Positions 35,698 to 44,531 of a stretch of DNA of 64,000 nucleotides are shown piece by piece. The first letter of the stretch is position 1. Every line of letters starts with the position of its first letter. The notes under the pieces are model-generated. The model was not told the DNA's origin. It did no database searches and saw only the letters and a program-made list of their open reading frames with translations. A program made the position numbers and the translations under genes. Source of the DNA: Methylorubrum salsuginis (GTDB taxonomy: Bacteria; Pseudomonadota; Alphaproteobacteria; Rhizobiales; Beijerinckiaceae). The stretch is taken from assembly GCF_900114375.1 (NCBI RefSeq), contig NZ_FOSV01000020.1, positions 22,520 through 86,519 of the forward strand, in the 5' to 3' direction.

Positions 35698-37698
35698 TCA
35701 GTCGGTCCGGCCGGGATCGGCAGCGATCACCCGGAAGAACACCGCGAGGCCGACGAGGAACACGACAAGCCCGAGTCCCGTAGCGTAGGGTTCGAAGCCC
35801 GGCCCGACGAGGGCGAGCGCCGCGCTGCGCCCCGCCAGCGTGTCGCCGGCAGCCAGCACCACGCCCACGAAACTCTCGCCGACGAGGAAGCCGGAGGCGA
35901 GCAGCACGCCGCGGCGGCGGGCGCCGTCGACCGCGCTCGCCTCGTCCTCCTCGCCGCGCGGGCGGACGTTGGCCCGCAGCCGCCGCTCGGCGATCCAGGC
36001 CAGCACGCCGCCGATGGCGATGGTCATCTCCACGGCGAGCGGCAGGTACATGCCGATCCCGACCGTCAGCGCCGGAAAGGTCAGCCCGCGCTTGCGCAGC
36101 CGGGTCTCGACCGCGACGAGCACGGCGCCCAGCCCCGCGCCGATCAGCACCATGGTCCAGGGAAGCGTCCGGTGGACGATGCCGTTCGCGATCTGCGAGG
36201 TCAGCGCGGCTTGCGGCGCCGGCATCGCGTTGGCCGCATCCATGCCCTCGCGGGGCAGGGCGCCGACGAAGCCGTAGGCCTCGTAGAGCAGCGACAGCAG
36301 CGGCCCGATCACCGCCGCGCCGACGAGCACGCCCGCGATCAGCGCCACCTGCTGGCACCAGGGCGTCGCCCCGACGATGCGCCCCGTCTTGAGATCCTGC
36401 AAATTGTCGTTGGCGATGGAGGCGGTGGTCACGATCACCGAGGCGACGAGGAGGGCTGCCGCGATGACGAAGCGGTCGCCTTCGGGCCCGGCCGAGGTGC
36501 CGATGAGGAGCGGCAGCAGCACGGCGGCCGCCATGGTGGTGAGGATGCCGATCCCCGAGATCGGGCTCGACGAGGAGCCGAGCAGGCCCGCGAGATAGCC
36601 GCAGGTCGCGGCCATCAGGAAGCCGAACACGACCGCGAACACGGTGAGCGTCGCGACCATCACGATGTGCAGGCGCCCGAGTTCGGCGCTGCCCGAAAAC
36701 ATCCAGAACAGGCCGGCGAGCGGCACGGCGAGCGCCAGCGCCGCCCCGAAGACCCAGGTGATCGGCAGGTCGCGCTCTTCCCGAGGCTGATCCTTCCCCG
36801 GCATCCCCGAGCCGCTGCCGCGGGCCGAGGCCAGGGCCGCGCGCACGCTCGACAGGATGGGCTTGGCCAGCGAGCCCACGGTCCAGAGCCCACCGACCGC
36901 GATGATGCCGGCCCCGATCAGGCGCACCTGATCCGACCACACCGCCTGCGCCATCTCGGACGCGCTGGCGCCTTCGCCCTGCCCGAGATAGGTCAGGAGC
37001 GGCACGGCGATGCCCCAGGCGATGACGACGCCGGTCAGCAGCGCGAGGCAGGCGCCGATGCCGACGAGGTAGCCGACGCCGACCAGCGCCAGCGAGAACC
37101 CGGTGCCGAGCCGGAACGCCGCGCCACCGAACGCGACCGCCCCGTGCAGCCCCTCGCCGAGCACGCGAAACCCGGTGGTGGCGAGCCCGATGATCCCGGC
37201 CGCAGCCGCCGCGGTCAGCAGGTCGCGAAGACCCTTGGCCCCGGCCTCGCCCTGGCCGGTGCGCAGCACTTCCGCCGCAGCGACCCCTTCGGGGTAGGGC
37301 AGGTGCTCGCCCGAGACGAGCGCGCGGCGCAGCGGGATCGAGAAGGCGACGCCGAGCAGCCCGCCGATGCCGCAGACCGCGGTCGTCTGCCAGAACGGGA
37401 AGCCGTGCCAATGCCCGATCAGCACGAGGCCGGGCAGGATCAGGATGACGTTGCAGAGCGTGCCTGCGGCCGAGGCCTGGGTCTGGACGATGTTGTTCTC
37501 GAGAATCCCCGAGCCGCCGAGCAGCCTCAGGCCGCCCATGGCGATCATCGCCGCGGGGATCGAGGACGAGAACGTCATCCCGGTCTTGAGGCCCATATAG
37601 ACGTTGGCCGCCATGAACACGACGGTGATGGCCGCCCCGAGCAGCAGCCCGCGCAGCGTGATCTCGACATGCCGCGAGGGCGGGCTGGGCGCGTGCAT
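35698..37698 (-). CDS. Oligopeptide transporter, OPT family
   Basis: A 666-residue membrane protein with about 15 hydrophobic segments. OPT signatures include TLRGLLLGAAITVVFMAANVYMGLKTG at the N-terminus, ENNIVQTQASAAGTL, EHLPYPEGVAAAEVL and NLQDLKTGRIVGATPWCQQ. The family takes up small peptides or metal chelates with protons. No peptidase or chelate genes are adjacent. The ATG is followed directly by MHAPSPPSRHVEITLRG. It is convergent with dsbD with no bases between the stop codons. Confidence 0.87.
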   Translation of the reverse strand: MHAPSPPSRHVEITLRGLLLGAAITVVFMAANVYMGLKTGMTFSSSIPAAMIAMGGLRLLGGSGILENNIVQTQASAAGTLCNVILILPGLVLIGHWHGFPFWQTTAVCGIGGLLGVAFSIPLRRALVSGEHLPYPEGVAAAEVLRTGQGEAGAKGLRDLLTAAAAAGIIGLATTGFRVLGEGLHGAVAFGGAAFRLGTGFSLALVGVGYLVGIGACLALLTGVVIAWGIAVPLLTYLGQGEGASASEMAQAVWSDQVRLIGAGIIAVGGLWTVGSLAKPILSSVRAALASARGSGSGMPGKDQPREERDLPITWVFGAALALAVPLAGLFWMFSGSAELGRLHIVMVATLTVFAVVFGFLMAATCGYLAGLLGSSSSPISGIGILTTMAAAVLLPLLIGTSAGPEGDRFVIAAALLVASVIVTTASIANDNLQDLKTGRIVGATPWCQQVALIAGVLVGAAVIGPLLSLLYEAYGFVGALPREGMDAANAMPAPQAALTSQIANGIVHRTLPWTMVLIGAGLGAVLVAVETRLRKRGLTFPALTVGIGMYLPLAVEMTIAIGGVLAWIAERRLRANVRPRGEEDEASAVDGARRRGVLLASGFLVGESFVGVVLAAGDTLAGRSAALALVGPGFEPYATGLGLVVFLVGLAVFFRVIAADPGRTD

Positions 37699-37851
37699 GG
37701 CGGATTCCCGGAGAGAGCGCGCTCCGGTGCGGCGCGCTCCTCAGCGGGAAACTTTACGGGTCCGGCGGTCTTTCCCTGCCGCGGCAAAGGACGCCGCGCC
37801 ACCCGGAGACGCCGTTCGTGCCGATGCCCCGCCGCCGGATGACCCGCTGAC

Positions 37852-38451
37852 ATGTGCGGACATCCCCAAAAAATCGAGCCGCGCTCCGGCGTGGCCTTCA
37901 CCCTGAAGCGCGGCCAGCGGCTCACCGTGATCGACCCGGAGGGCGAGCAGGTCGCCGACCTCGTGGCGTTCGTGCGCGACGACATCGACGAGGTGATCTC
38001 GTCGGGCCGCACCATCGACTACGCCTCGCGCCTGTTCCTGACGACGGGCGACCCGATCTACTCCAACCGCTCGAATGTGCTGCTCGACATCGTCGAGGAT
38101 ACGGTCGGCCGCCACGATTTCCTGCTCACGCCCTGCTCGGCCGACACGTTCCGCATCATCTACGGCGACGAACACCCCCATCGCGGCTGCTTCGGCAACC
38201 TCGCCGCCGCGCTCGAACCCTACGGCATCGGGCCGGACCGCATCCCGGTGGCCTTCAACGTGTTCATGCATGTCGCCATCGACGGCACCACGGGCGAAAT
38301 CGCGGTGAAGCCCCCCTTGAGCCGGGCGGGCGACCGCGTGGTGTTCGAGGCGAAAGTGGACCTGATCGTCGGGCTCACCGCCTGCTCGGCCCTGCAATCG
38401 AACAACTACGCCTTCAAGCCGATCCTCTACGCGATCGCCGACCCGGCGTGA
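37852..38451 (+). CDS. DUF1989 (urea-carboxylase-associated) family protein
   Basis: A 199-residue protein made of a single DUF1989 domain: SGVAFTLKRGQRLTVIDPEGEQVADLVAFVRDD at the N-terminus, EDTVGRHDFLLTPCSADTFRIIYG and GLTACSALQSNNYAFKPI at the C-terminus. Cysteines at TPCSAD, HRGCFG and LTACSA occupy the places of the three zinc cysteines of the TMAO-demethylase N-terminal domain, so it probably binds zinc. Family members accompany urea carboxylase or guanidine/amine degradation genes, but none are adjacent here. Its role is unknown; an unusual C-N cleaving activity is possible. Confidence 0.82.
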   Translation: MCGHPQKIEPRSGVAFTLKRGQRLTVIDPEGEQVADLVAFVRDDIDEVISSGRTIDYASRLFLTTGDPIYSNRSNVLLDIVEDTVGRHDFLLTPCSADTFRIIYGDEHPHRGCFGNLAAALEPYGIGPDRIPVAFNVFMHVAIDGTTGEIAVKPPLSRAGDRVVFEAKVDLIVGLTACSALQSNNYAFKPILYAIADPA

Positions 38452-38509
38452 GCCGTCCCTCGCGTTTCCCCTCTGTTCTCCGCGTCCCGGCTTGGCTAAA
38501 CGGCGCGCC

Positions 38510-40147
38510 ATGCTGCGCCTTCGCGAGTATCAGCGCGCCGCCCTCGACGCGCTCCAACGGCACTGGGACGCGAAGGGCGGGCCCGGCCTCGTCGTGCTGC
38601 CGACGGGCGCCGGCAAGGCGCTCGTGATCGCCGCCCTCGTGCGCGAATGGCTGGAGCGGGCGCCGGGGGCCCGCATCTGCGTGCTCGCCCATGTCCGCGA
38701 ACTCGTGGCGCAGAACCACGCCGAACTGCTGGCCTACTGGCCCGCGGCGCCCGCCGGCATCTTCTCGGCCGGGCTCGGGCGGCGCGAGAGCGGGGCGCCG
38801 GTCACCTTCGCCTCGATCCAGTCGGTGCGCGACCGCGCGTCCCTGTTCGAGGGGACCGACCTCGTCGTCATCGACGAGGCCCATCTGGTGCCGCGCTCGG
38901 CCGAGACCGGCTATGGGCGCTTCCTCGCCGGGCTTCGCACCGGCAATCCGGACCTCAAGGTCGCGGGCTTCACCGCCACGCCCTACCGGCTCGATTCCGG
39001 CCGCCTCGACGAGGGCGAGGGCCGGGTGTTCGAGCGCATCGTCCACGAATCCGCCGTCGGCGACCTGATCGGGCAGGGTTTTCTCGCGCCGCTGATCTGC
39101 AAGGCCACCGCGCTCACCCTCGACGTCTCGGGCGTCGGACAGCGCGGCGGCGACTACATCCCCTCGGCGCTGGAGGCCGCGGTCAACCGCGACTGGATCA
39201 CCCGCGCGGCGGTGGAGGAGATGGCGGCCTACGGGCGGGATCGCCGGGCCTGGCTCGCCTTCTGCGCCGGCATCGATCACGCGGGCGCCGTGCGCGACGC
39301 GGTGCGGGAACAAGGGTTTTCTTGCGAGACCGTCACGGCCGAGATGGGCAAGCGCGAGCGCGACCGCATCGTGCGCGACTTCCGGGCGGGCAAGATCCGC
39401 TGCCTGACCTCGGTCGGGGTGCTGTCGACCGGGTTCAACGTGCCGGAGGTCGATCTGATCGCGCTACTGCGCCCGACGCAATCGGCCGGGCTCTACGTGC
39501 AGCAGGTCGGCCGGGCGCTCCGCCGCGCGCCGGGGAAGTCCGACGGGCTCGTCCTCGACTATGCCGGCTTGGTCCGGATGCACGGCCCGGTCGATGCCGT
39601 GACCGCGCGCAGCGTCGCTTTAGGGCCGGCTGTGGGAGGCGCGGCCCGCGCAAAACCCTGCCCCGGCTGCGGCGCGCTGATCGCGCTCAACGCCAGCACC
39701 TGCGAGGCCTGCTGGGTCGAGCCGGAGGCCGAGGACGCCGAGGCGCCCCACGCGGCAACCGCCGAGGACGCGCTGCCGATCCTGTCCGAGACCATCGCGG
39801 GCTGGCGCTCCGTGACGGCCTGGAGCCTCGCCCCCGGCCCCGGCGGCCACGGTCCCGACCGGCTGGAAGCGGTGTTGCGCTGGCCCGGCGGCGGCTGCCG
39901 CATGGAGGTGTGCGTGGAACACTCGGGCCATGCCCGCGAGCGGGCGGTGGCGTGGTGGCGCGCCTGCGGCGGGGCCGAGCCGGTGCCGCTCACGGTCGCG
40001 GAGGCCCTGGAACGGCAGGACGAGCTGGAACGCCCCGATTCCGTGCGGATCGAGGCCGCGGGCCGGCTGTCGGAGAGCGTCGAGCTGCGGTTTCCGGACG
40101 GGCGAAGGTTTCGGGATGTGCGGCGGTGGGGCGGGTTGGCGGCGTAG
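38510..40147 (+). CDS. DEAD/DEAH-box superfamily 2 helicase with zinc ribbon
   Basis: A 545-residue helicase. Q/I motifs: LREYQRAALDAL and LPTGAGKAL. Motif II: VVIDEAHL. Motif III: TATPYR. The C-lobe has motif V (SVGVLSTGFNVPEVD) and motif VI (QQVGRALRR). A four-cysteine knuckle (CPGCGALIALNASTCEAC, near 385) and ~150 C-terminal residues with an unassigned beta-rich tail follow. The Walker A Thr that normally follows Lys is Ala, which may lower Mg-ATP use. The ATG at 38510 is chosen over a TTG 18 bp upstream. The organisation is like Rad25/UvsW-type repair helicases, but the substrate is unknown. Confidence 0.83.
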   Translation: MLRLREYQRAALDALQRHWDAKGGPGLVVLPTGAGKALVIAALVREWLERAPGARICVLAHVRELVAQNHAELLAYWPAAPAGIFSAGLGRRESGAPVTFASIQSVRDRASLFEGTDLVVIDEAHLVPRSAETGYGRFLAGLRTGNPDLKVAGFTATPYRLDSGRLDEGEGRVFERIVHESAVGDLIGQGFLAPLICKATALTLDVSGVGQRGGDYIPSALEAAVNRDWITRAAVEEMAAYGRDRRAWLAFCAGIDHAGAVRDAVREQGFSCETVTAEMGKRERDRIVRDFRAGKIRCLTSVGVLSTGFNVPEVDLIALLRPTQSAGLYVQQVGRALRRAPGKSDGLVLDYAGLVRMHGPVDAVTARSVALGPAVGGAARAKPCPGCGALIALNASTCEACWVEPEAEDAEAPHAATAEDALPILSETIAGWRSVTAWSLAPGPGGHGPDRLEAVLRWPGGGCRMEVCVEHSGHARERAVAWWRACGGAEPVPLTVAEALERQDELERPDSVRIEAAGRLSESVELRFPDGRRFRDVRRWGGLAA

Positions 40148-40150
40148 ACC

Positions 40151-41014
40151 TCACGCCCGCAGAAAATCGATCAGCGCCGCGTTCACCGCGTCCGCCGCCT
40201 CGTGCTGCACCCAGTGGGTCGCGTCCGGAATCCACTTCACCCGGCCCCGCTCGCACAGGGCGAGGCTCGCCTCGGCCAGCCCCGGCTGGAGCGCCGGATC
40301 GCGCCGGCCCCATAGGATCAGCGTCGGTGCCGCAACCCGCGGCGGGGTCTGATCCCGAGGCAGGCGGGCGAGCGCCCGGTACCAGTCGAGCATCGCCGTC
40401 ACCGCGCCGGGGCGGCGCCAATCCTCGGCGTAACGGTCGAGATCGGCCTGCGAAAAGGTGCCGGGCCGGGCGGAGCGGCGCAGCATCTCGCGTAAGCCCA
40501 GACAATCGCGGGCGGTGAGCAGACGCTCGGGGACGAGGGGCAACTGGAACAGACCGGCATAGGTGCTGCGCAGGACCTGCCCCGGATGGCGCAGGAGATA
40601 CGGCCCGAACACCCCCGGATGGAAGCCGTTGAGCGCCGCCAGCCGCTCGACGCGCTCGGGATAAAAGCTCGCGGTCCAGAACGCGACGAGGGCGCCCCAA
40701 TCGTGCCCGACGAGTCGAAATTTTTCGAAGTTGCAGGCATCGGCCAGCGCGATCACGTCCGCGGCGAGCCGGTCGAGGTGATACGCCTCGATGCCCCGTG
40801 GCCGGTCGCTGAGGCCGTAGCCGCGCTGGTCCGGCACGACGAGGCGCAGGCCGCTTTCCGCGAGCGGGCCGATCTGGCGGCGCCAGCCGCGCCGGGATTC
40901 GGGAAAGCCGTGCAGCAGGATCGTCGCCGGCCCGTCCGCGGGACCGGCCTCGGCGACGTGAAGGCGCACGGGGCCGAGCGGAACGTGGCGGTGGCGGAGT
41001 TCGGGATCGGGCAT
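40151..41014 (-). CDS. Alpha/beta hydrolase, epoxide hydrolase/haloalkane dehalogenase type
   Basis: A 287-residue cytosolic hydrolase. The oxyanion motif HGFPESRRGWR, the nucleophile elbow GHDWGALV (Asp nucleophile, as in epoxide hydrolases and dehalogenases), a cap with WYRALARLP, and the C-terminal acid and His (LWGRRDPALQPG, DATHWVQHEA) are all present. An Asp nucleophile rather than Ser separates it from esterases. The ATG at 41014 is chosen; a GTG lies 9 bp upstream. It is convergent with the helicase gene, 3 bp apart. The substrate is unknown. Confidence 0.85.
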   Translation of the reverse strand: MPDPELRHRHVPLGPVRLHVAEAGPADGPATILLHGFPESRRGWRRQIGPLAESGLRLVVPDQRGYGLSDRPRGIEAYHLDRLAADVIALADACNFEKFRLVGHDWGALVAFWTASFYPERVERLAALNGFHPGVFGPYLLRHPGQVLRSTYAGLFQLPLVPERLLTARDCLGLREMLRRSARPGTFSQADLDRYAEDWRRPGAVTAMLDWYRALARLPRDQTPPRVAAPTLILWGRRDPALQPGLAEASLALCERGRVKWIPDATHWVQHEAADAVNAALIDFLRA

Positions 41015-41118
41015 GGGGTCCACGTAAAGGGGTCATGCGGCGAACGCTGCAGGGTCGGCGGGGTTCGGGCCGGCGCCGGACCCGCTATAGAGGGCCTGAG
41101 ATCACGAGGCCCCCTTCG

Positions 41119-42162
41119 ATGCCCCTGCTGCGCTGCCTGCTCGCGCTCGCCTGCCTGACCGTGGGCGTCGCTTCGGCGCAAAGCCGCACCGTCACCGACG
41201 CCGCCGGGCGCCGGGTCGAGGTGCCGGACAGGATCGAGCGGGTGCTCGCCGCCGGCCCGCCCGCCGCAGTGCTGCTCTACACCCTGGCGCCGAAGACAAT
41301 GATCGGCTGGCCCCGCGCGCCGCGCCCCGAGGAGAGTGCCTTCCTCACACCCGAGACGGCGGCATTGCCATCCACCGGGCGGCTGACCGGGCGGGGCGGC
41401 ACCGCCAACGTCGAGGCGGTGCTGGCCTTGAAGCCAGACCTCATCGTCGATGTCGGCAGCACCGGCGCGACCTACGCCTCGCTGGCCGACCGGGTGCAGG
41501 CGCAGACCGGCATCCCCTACATCCTGCTCGACGGCAGCTTTTCCAAGGTGCCCGAGACCTACCGCACGCTCGGCACCCTGATCGGCGCGGAGGCCGAGGG
41601 CGAGGCGCTCGCCGCGGAATCCGAAAAAATCCTGAAGACGGTGGCCGAGGCCGTCGCCGCGGTGCCGCCAGAGCGGCGCCCGCGGGTCTATTACGGGCGC
41701 GGGCCCCGGGGGCTGGAGACGGGGCTTTCCGGCTCGATCAACACCGAGATCATCGAGGCGGCGGGCGGGCGCAACGTCGCGACCTCGGAGGGGATGGGCG
41801 GGCTCGCCGGCATCTCGCCCGAACAGGTGCTCGCCTGGAATCCGGACGTGATCCTTTTGCTCGATCCGGCTTTCGCCGCGAGCCTGCCGAAAGACCCGCT
41901 CTGGAGCGGGCTCAAGGCGGTGAAGGAGGGGAAGGTCTACGCCGCCCCGGTGCTGCCCTTCGGCTGGGTCGATGCCCCGCCGGGCGTCAATCGCCTGATC
42001 GGCCTGCGCTGGCTCGCCGGCCTGTTCTTCCCCGACCAATTCAAGGAGCCGCTGCCGGAGGCCGTGCGCGGCTTCTACCGGCTTTTCTACCACGTCGAGC
42101 CGAGCCCGGCGCAGATCGAGGCGCTGCTGGCCGCCACCGCGCCGCTGGCCAAGCCGCAATGA
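41119..42162 (+). CDS. Periplasmic metal-chelate-binding protein (FecB/BtuF type)
   Basis: A 347-residue exported protein with a signal peptide (1-~20, cleavage after ASA). The two-lobe type III binding fold shows RTVTDAAGRRVEVPDRIERVLAAGPPAAVLLYTLAP and KPDLIVDVGSTGATYASLADRV. The C-terminal segment FGWVDAPPGVNRLIGLRWL marks a subgroup encoded with FecCD permeases that carry iron chelates, cobalamin or oxyanions. It overlaps the permease start by 4 bp (ATGA). No siderophore genes or TonB receptor lie beside it, so the ligand is undecided. Confidence 0.83.
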   Translation: MPLLRCLLALACLTVGVASAQSRTVTDAAGRRVEVPDRIERVLAAGPPAAVLLYTLAPKTMIGWPRAPRPEESAFLTPETAALPSTGRLTGRGGTANVEAVLALKPDLIVDVGSTGATYASLADRVQAQTGIPYILLDGSFSKVPETYRTLGTLIGAEAEGEALAAESEKILKTVAEAVAAVPPERRPRVYYGRGPRGLETGLSGSINTEIIEAAGGRNVATSEGMGGLAGISPEQVLAWNPDVILLLDPAFAASLPKDPLWSGLKAVKEGKVYAAPVLPFGWVDAPPGVNRLIGLRWLAGLFFPDQFKEPLPEAVRGFYRLFYHVEPSPAQIEALLAATAPLAKPQ

Positions 42163-43214
42163 GCGAGGTTGTGGCCGCCATCCCGGCCCGGCGGCGCCTC
42201 GCGGGGTGGAGCCTCGCGGCCCTGCCGGTGCTGGCGCTGCTCCTGCTGGTGCTCGTCTCCCTCGGGACCGGCCGCTACCCCGTGCCACTCGCCGACGTCT
42301 TTTCGCTGCTGCTCGCGAAGGCCTTCGGCCTTGCCTCCTCGGTCGATCCGACCGCGCAGACCGTGGTGCTGCAGGTGCGCCTGCCCCGCGTGCTCGGCGC
42401 GCTCGTCGTCGGGGCCGGGCTCGCCGCCGCCGGGGCGACCTATCAGGGGCTGTTTCGCAATCCCCTGGTCTCACCGGACATCCTGGGGGTCTCCGCGGGG
42501 GCGAGCCTCGGGGCGGTGCTCGGCATCGTGCTGACCCTGCCGGCAGCATGGATCCAGGGGCTCGCCTTCGCGGGCGGGCTCGGTGCGGTGGCGGTCGTCT
42601 ACGGCGTCGGCATCGCGGTGCGGCGGCGGGGCGCGTCCGATCCGGTGCTGACGCTGGTGCTGGCGGGCGTCGCCGTAGGCGCGCTGCTGGGGGCCGGCAT
42701 CGCGCTCCTCAAGGTGCTGGCCGATCCCTACAACCAGCTGCCCGCCATCACCTTCTGGCTGCTCGGGAGCCTCGCTTCCGTCAACCGCGGCGATCTCGGC
42801 GCGATCCTGCCCGCGATGGGGATCGGCCTGATCCCGCTGGTGCTGCTGCGCTGGCGCGTCAACCTGATGAGCCTGGGCGACGAGGAGGCCCGCGCGCTTG
42901 GCGTCGAGACGCGGGTGATCCGCCCGATGCTGGTGGCCGCCGCGACCCTCGTGACCGCGGCGGCCGTCTCGGTGACGGGCGTGATCGGCTGGGTCGGGCT
43001 GATCGTCCCGCACGTCGCCCGCCTGCTGGTCGGTCCCGATTTCCGCCGCCTGCTGCCGGCCTCGCTGCTGCTGGGCGCCGGCTACCTCACCGCGGTCGAT
43101 CTCCTGGCCCGCACCGTCGCCACCATCGAGGTGCCGCTCGGCATCCTCACGGCGCTGGTCGGCGCGCCGTTCTTCCTGTGGCTGCTCGCCACCGCCAAGC
43201 GCGGCTGGGCCTGA
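42159..43214 (+). CDS. FecCD/BtuC-family ABC permease
   Basis: A 351-residue protein with about ten helices. Family marks are LRLPRVLGALVVGAGLAAAGATYQGLFRNPLVSPDILGVSAGASLGAVLG, TFWLLGSLASVNRGDL and TGVIGWVGLIVPHVARLLVGPDFRRLLPASLLLGA. It forms the homodimeric channel of the importer and couples to the following ATPase, whose ATG overlaps its stop by one base. It is tightly overlapped with both neighbours, so the three genes form one operon. Confidence 0.9.
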   Translation: MSEVVAAIPARRRLAGWSLAALPVLALLLLVLVSLGTGRYPVPLADVFSLLLAKAFGLASSVDPTAQTVVLQVRLPRVLGALVVGAGLAAAGATYQGLFRNPLVSPDILGVSAGASLGAVLGIVLTLPAAWIQGLAFAGGLGAVAVVYGVGIAVRRRGASDPVLTLVLAGVAVGALLGAGIALLKVLADPYNQLPAITFWLLGSLASVNRGDLGAILPAMGIGLIPLVLLRWRVNLMSLGDEEARALGVETRVIRPMLVAAATLVTAAAVSVTGVIGWVGLIVPHVARLLVGPDFRRLLPASLLLGAGYLTAVDLLARTVATIEVPLGILTALVGAPFFLWLLATAKRGWA

Positions 43215-43984
43215 TGCTCGAACTGGAAAATCTTACGTTCGGCTACGGCCCGAAGACCGTCGGTTCGGGCATCAGCCTGACGCTGCCCCCCGGGGAGACC
43301 CTGTGCTTGCTCGGGCCCAACGGCGGCGGCAAGACCACCCTGTTCAAGACGATGCTCGGCCTGCTGCCGCCGCTCGCCGGCCGCGTTCTCCTGGACGGCA
43401 CCGACCTCGCCGGGTTGCCGCGACGGGACATCGCCCAGACAATCGCCTACGTGCCGCAGGCCCATGCGGCGTTCTTCCCGTTCCGGGTGCGGGAGGTGGT
43501 GGTGATGGGCCGCGCCAGCCGGCTCTCCGCCTTTTCCAGCCCCGGCCCCGCCGATCACGCGGCGGCCGAGCGGGCGCTCACGATGCTCGGCATCGGCCAT
43601 CTCTCGGAGCGGGTCTACACCGAGATCAGCGGCGGCGAGCGCCAGCTCGCGCTGATCGCACGCGCACTCGCCGGAGAGCCGCGCCTCCTCGTCATGGACG
43701 AGCCGACCGCGAGCCTCGATTTCGGCAATCAGGCCCGCGTCCTGGGGCAGGTGCGGCGCCTGTCGGCCCACGGCATCGCCGTGGTGCTCTCGACCCACGA
43801 TCCCGGCCACGCCTTCCTCTGCGCCGACCGGGTGGCCCTGCTCCACGGCGGGCGCCTCGCGGGGCTCGGGGCGCCTGCGGAGACGGTGACGCCGGAGACG
43901 CTGCAGCTGCTCTACGGCGTGGAGGTCGCGGTGGTGCCGCTGCCGGGGGAAGGGCGGGCGGTGTGCGCGCCGGTGCTTGCGTGA
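43214..43984 (+). CDS. ABC transporter ATP-binding protein (FecE/BtuD type)
   Basis: A 256-residue ATPase. Walker A is GPNGGGKTT (~36-44), the Q loop lies in IAYVPQAHAAFF, the signature is ISGGERQLA (~137), Walker B is LLVMDEPTASLDFG and the switch His is in STHDPGHA. All catalytic residues are present. It energises the FecCD-type permease upstream. Its start overlaps the permease stop (TGATG). The C-terminal ~30 residues are the usual regulatory tail. The metal substrate is not determined by this subunit. Confidence 0.9.
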   Translation: MLELENLTFGYGPKTVGSGISLTLPPGETLCLLGPNGGGKTTLFKTMLGLLPPLAGRVLLDGTDLAGLPRRDIAQTIAYVPQAHAAFFPFRVREVVVMGRASRLSAFSSPGPADHAAAERALTMLGIGHLSERVYTEISGGERQLALIARALAGEPRLLVMDEPTASLDFGNQARVLGQVRRLSAHGIAVVLSTHDPGHAFLCADRVALLHGGRLAGLGAPAETVTPETLQLLYGVEVAVVPLPGEGRAVCAPVLA

Positions 43985-44297
43985 AGCGGGATCGCCCCCG
44001 CCCGATCCCTCACCACACCGTCGGCTTCGGATTGCGCTCGCCGAACCCCATCTGGTGGCGACGGGCAGGACCCGCGTGCGTTGCGGCAACGCGTCGGCGG
44101 GCGGGGTTCGGACCCCTGCGCCACATCGCCGCCACGGGGCGCCCGCGCTTCCGCCACCGAAAAAGTCAGATTTCGCGAAGAGTTCGTCAACCAAGAGCCA
44201 CTATCGCGTGGTCAACAGACCGTATCGGCAGTCGAGGCCGGGGCCGCACGATGCGGGCCGCCGCGCACCGCACTGCAACAGCACCGGAACCCGTCCC
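43985..44297 (+). other. Intergenic region after the metal-chelate importer
   Basis: No credible gene in 313 bp. A small palindrome GCGTTGC-g-GCAACGC lies at 44078-44092. The stretch 44157-44215 is AT-rich compared with its surroundings and probably holds the promoter of the 73-residue protein gene, but no clear -35/-10 pair stands out. No metal-sensing riboswitch fold was recognised. Confidence 0.35.
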
Positions 44298-44519
44298 GTG
44301 AGTTTCACCGTCACCGCCGGCGCCGCCCCGCGGGTCTATTCCTGGCAGCACGGCTCGATGCTCAGCGCCCTGGAGCAGGGCTTGTCGCTCGCCACCTCCG
44401 GCATGGCGGAGGTGCGGATCACGGACGGGCAGGGCCGCTGCTACAGCCCCGCCGCCCTCTATCAGGTGATGTTCGGCCAGCGGGACGCCCGTGAGATGCC
44501 CCGCGCCCGCGCCGCCTGA
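44298..44519 (+). CDS. Small hypothetical protein
   Basis: A 73-residue protein from a GTG start: SFTVTAGAAPRVYSWQHG, then SALEQGLSLATSGMAEVRITDGQGRCYSPAALYQVMFGQRD. No signal peptide or membrane helix. The sequence is compact and plausibly folded (strand-helix-strand), but no family is recognised. It is convergent with the flavin oxidoreductase gene, 12 bp apart. Confidence 0.5.
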   Translation: MSFTVTAGAAPRVYSWQHGSMLSALEQGLSLATSGMAEVRITDGQGRCYSPAALYQVMFGQRDAREMPRARAA

Positions 44520-44531
44520 TCCTTCCGGACG

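Noticed and set aside
43985..44297. tRNA, small RNA or metal riboswitch next to the FecBCD-type importer
   Set aside because: No cloverleaf, no B12-box-like or other recognisable conserved element was seen.
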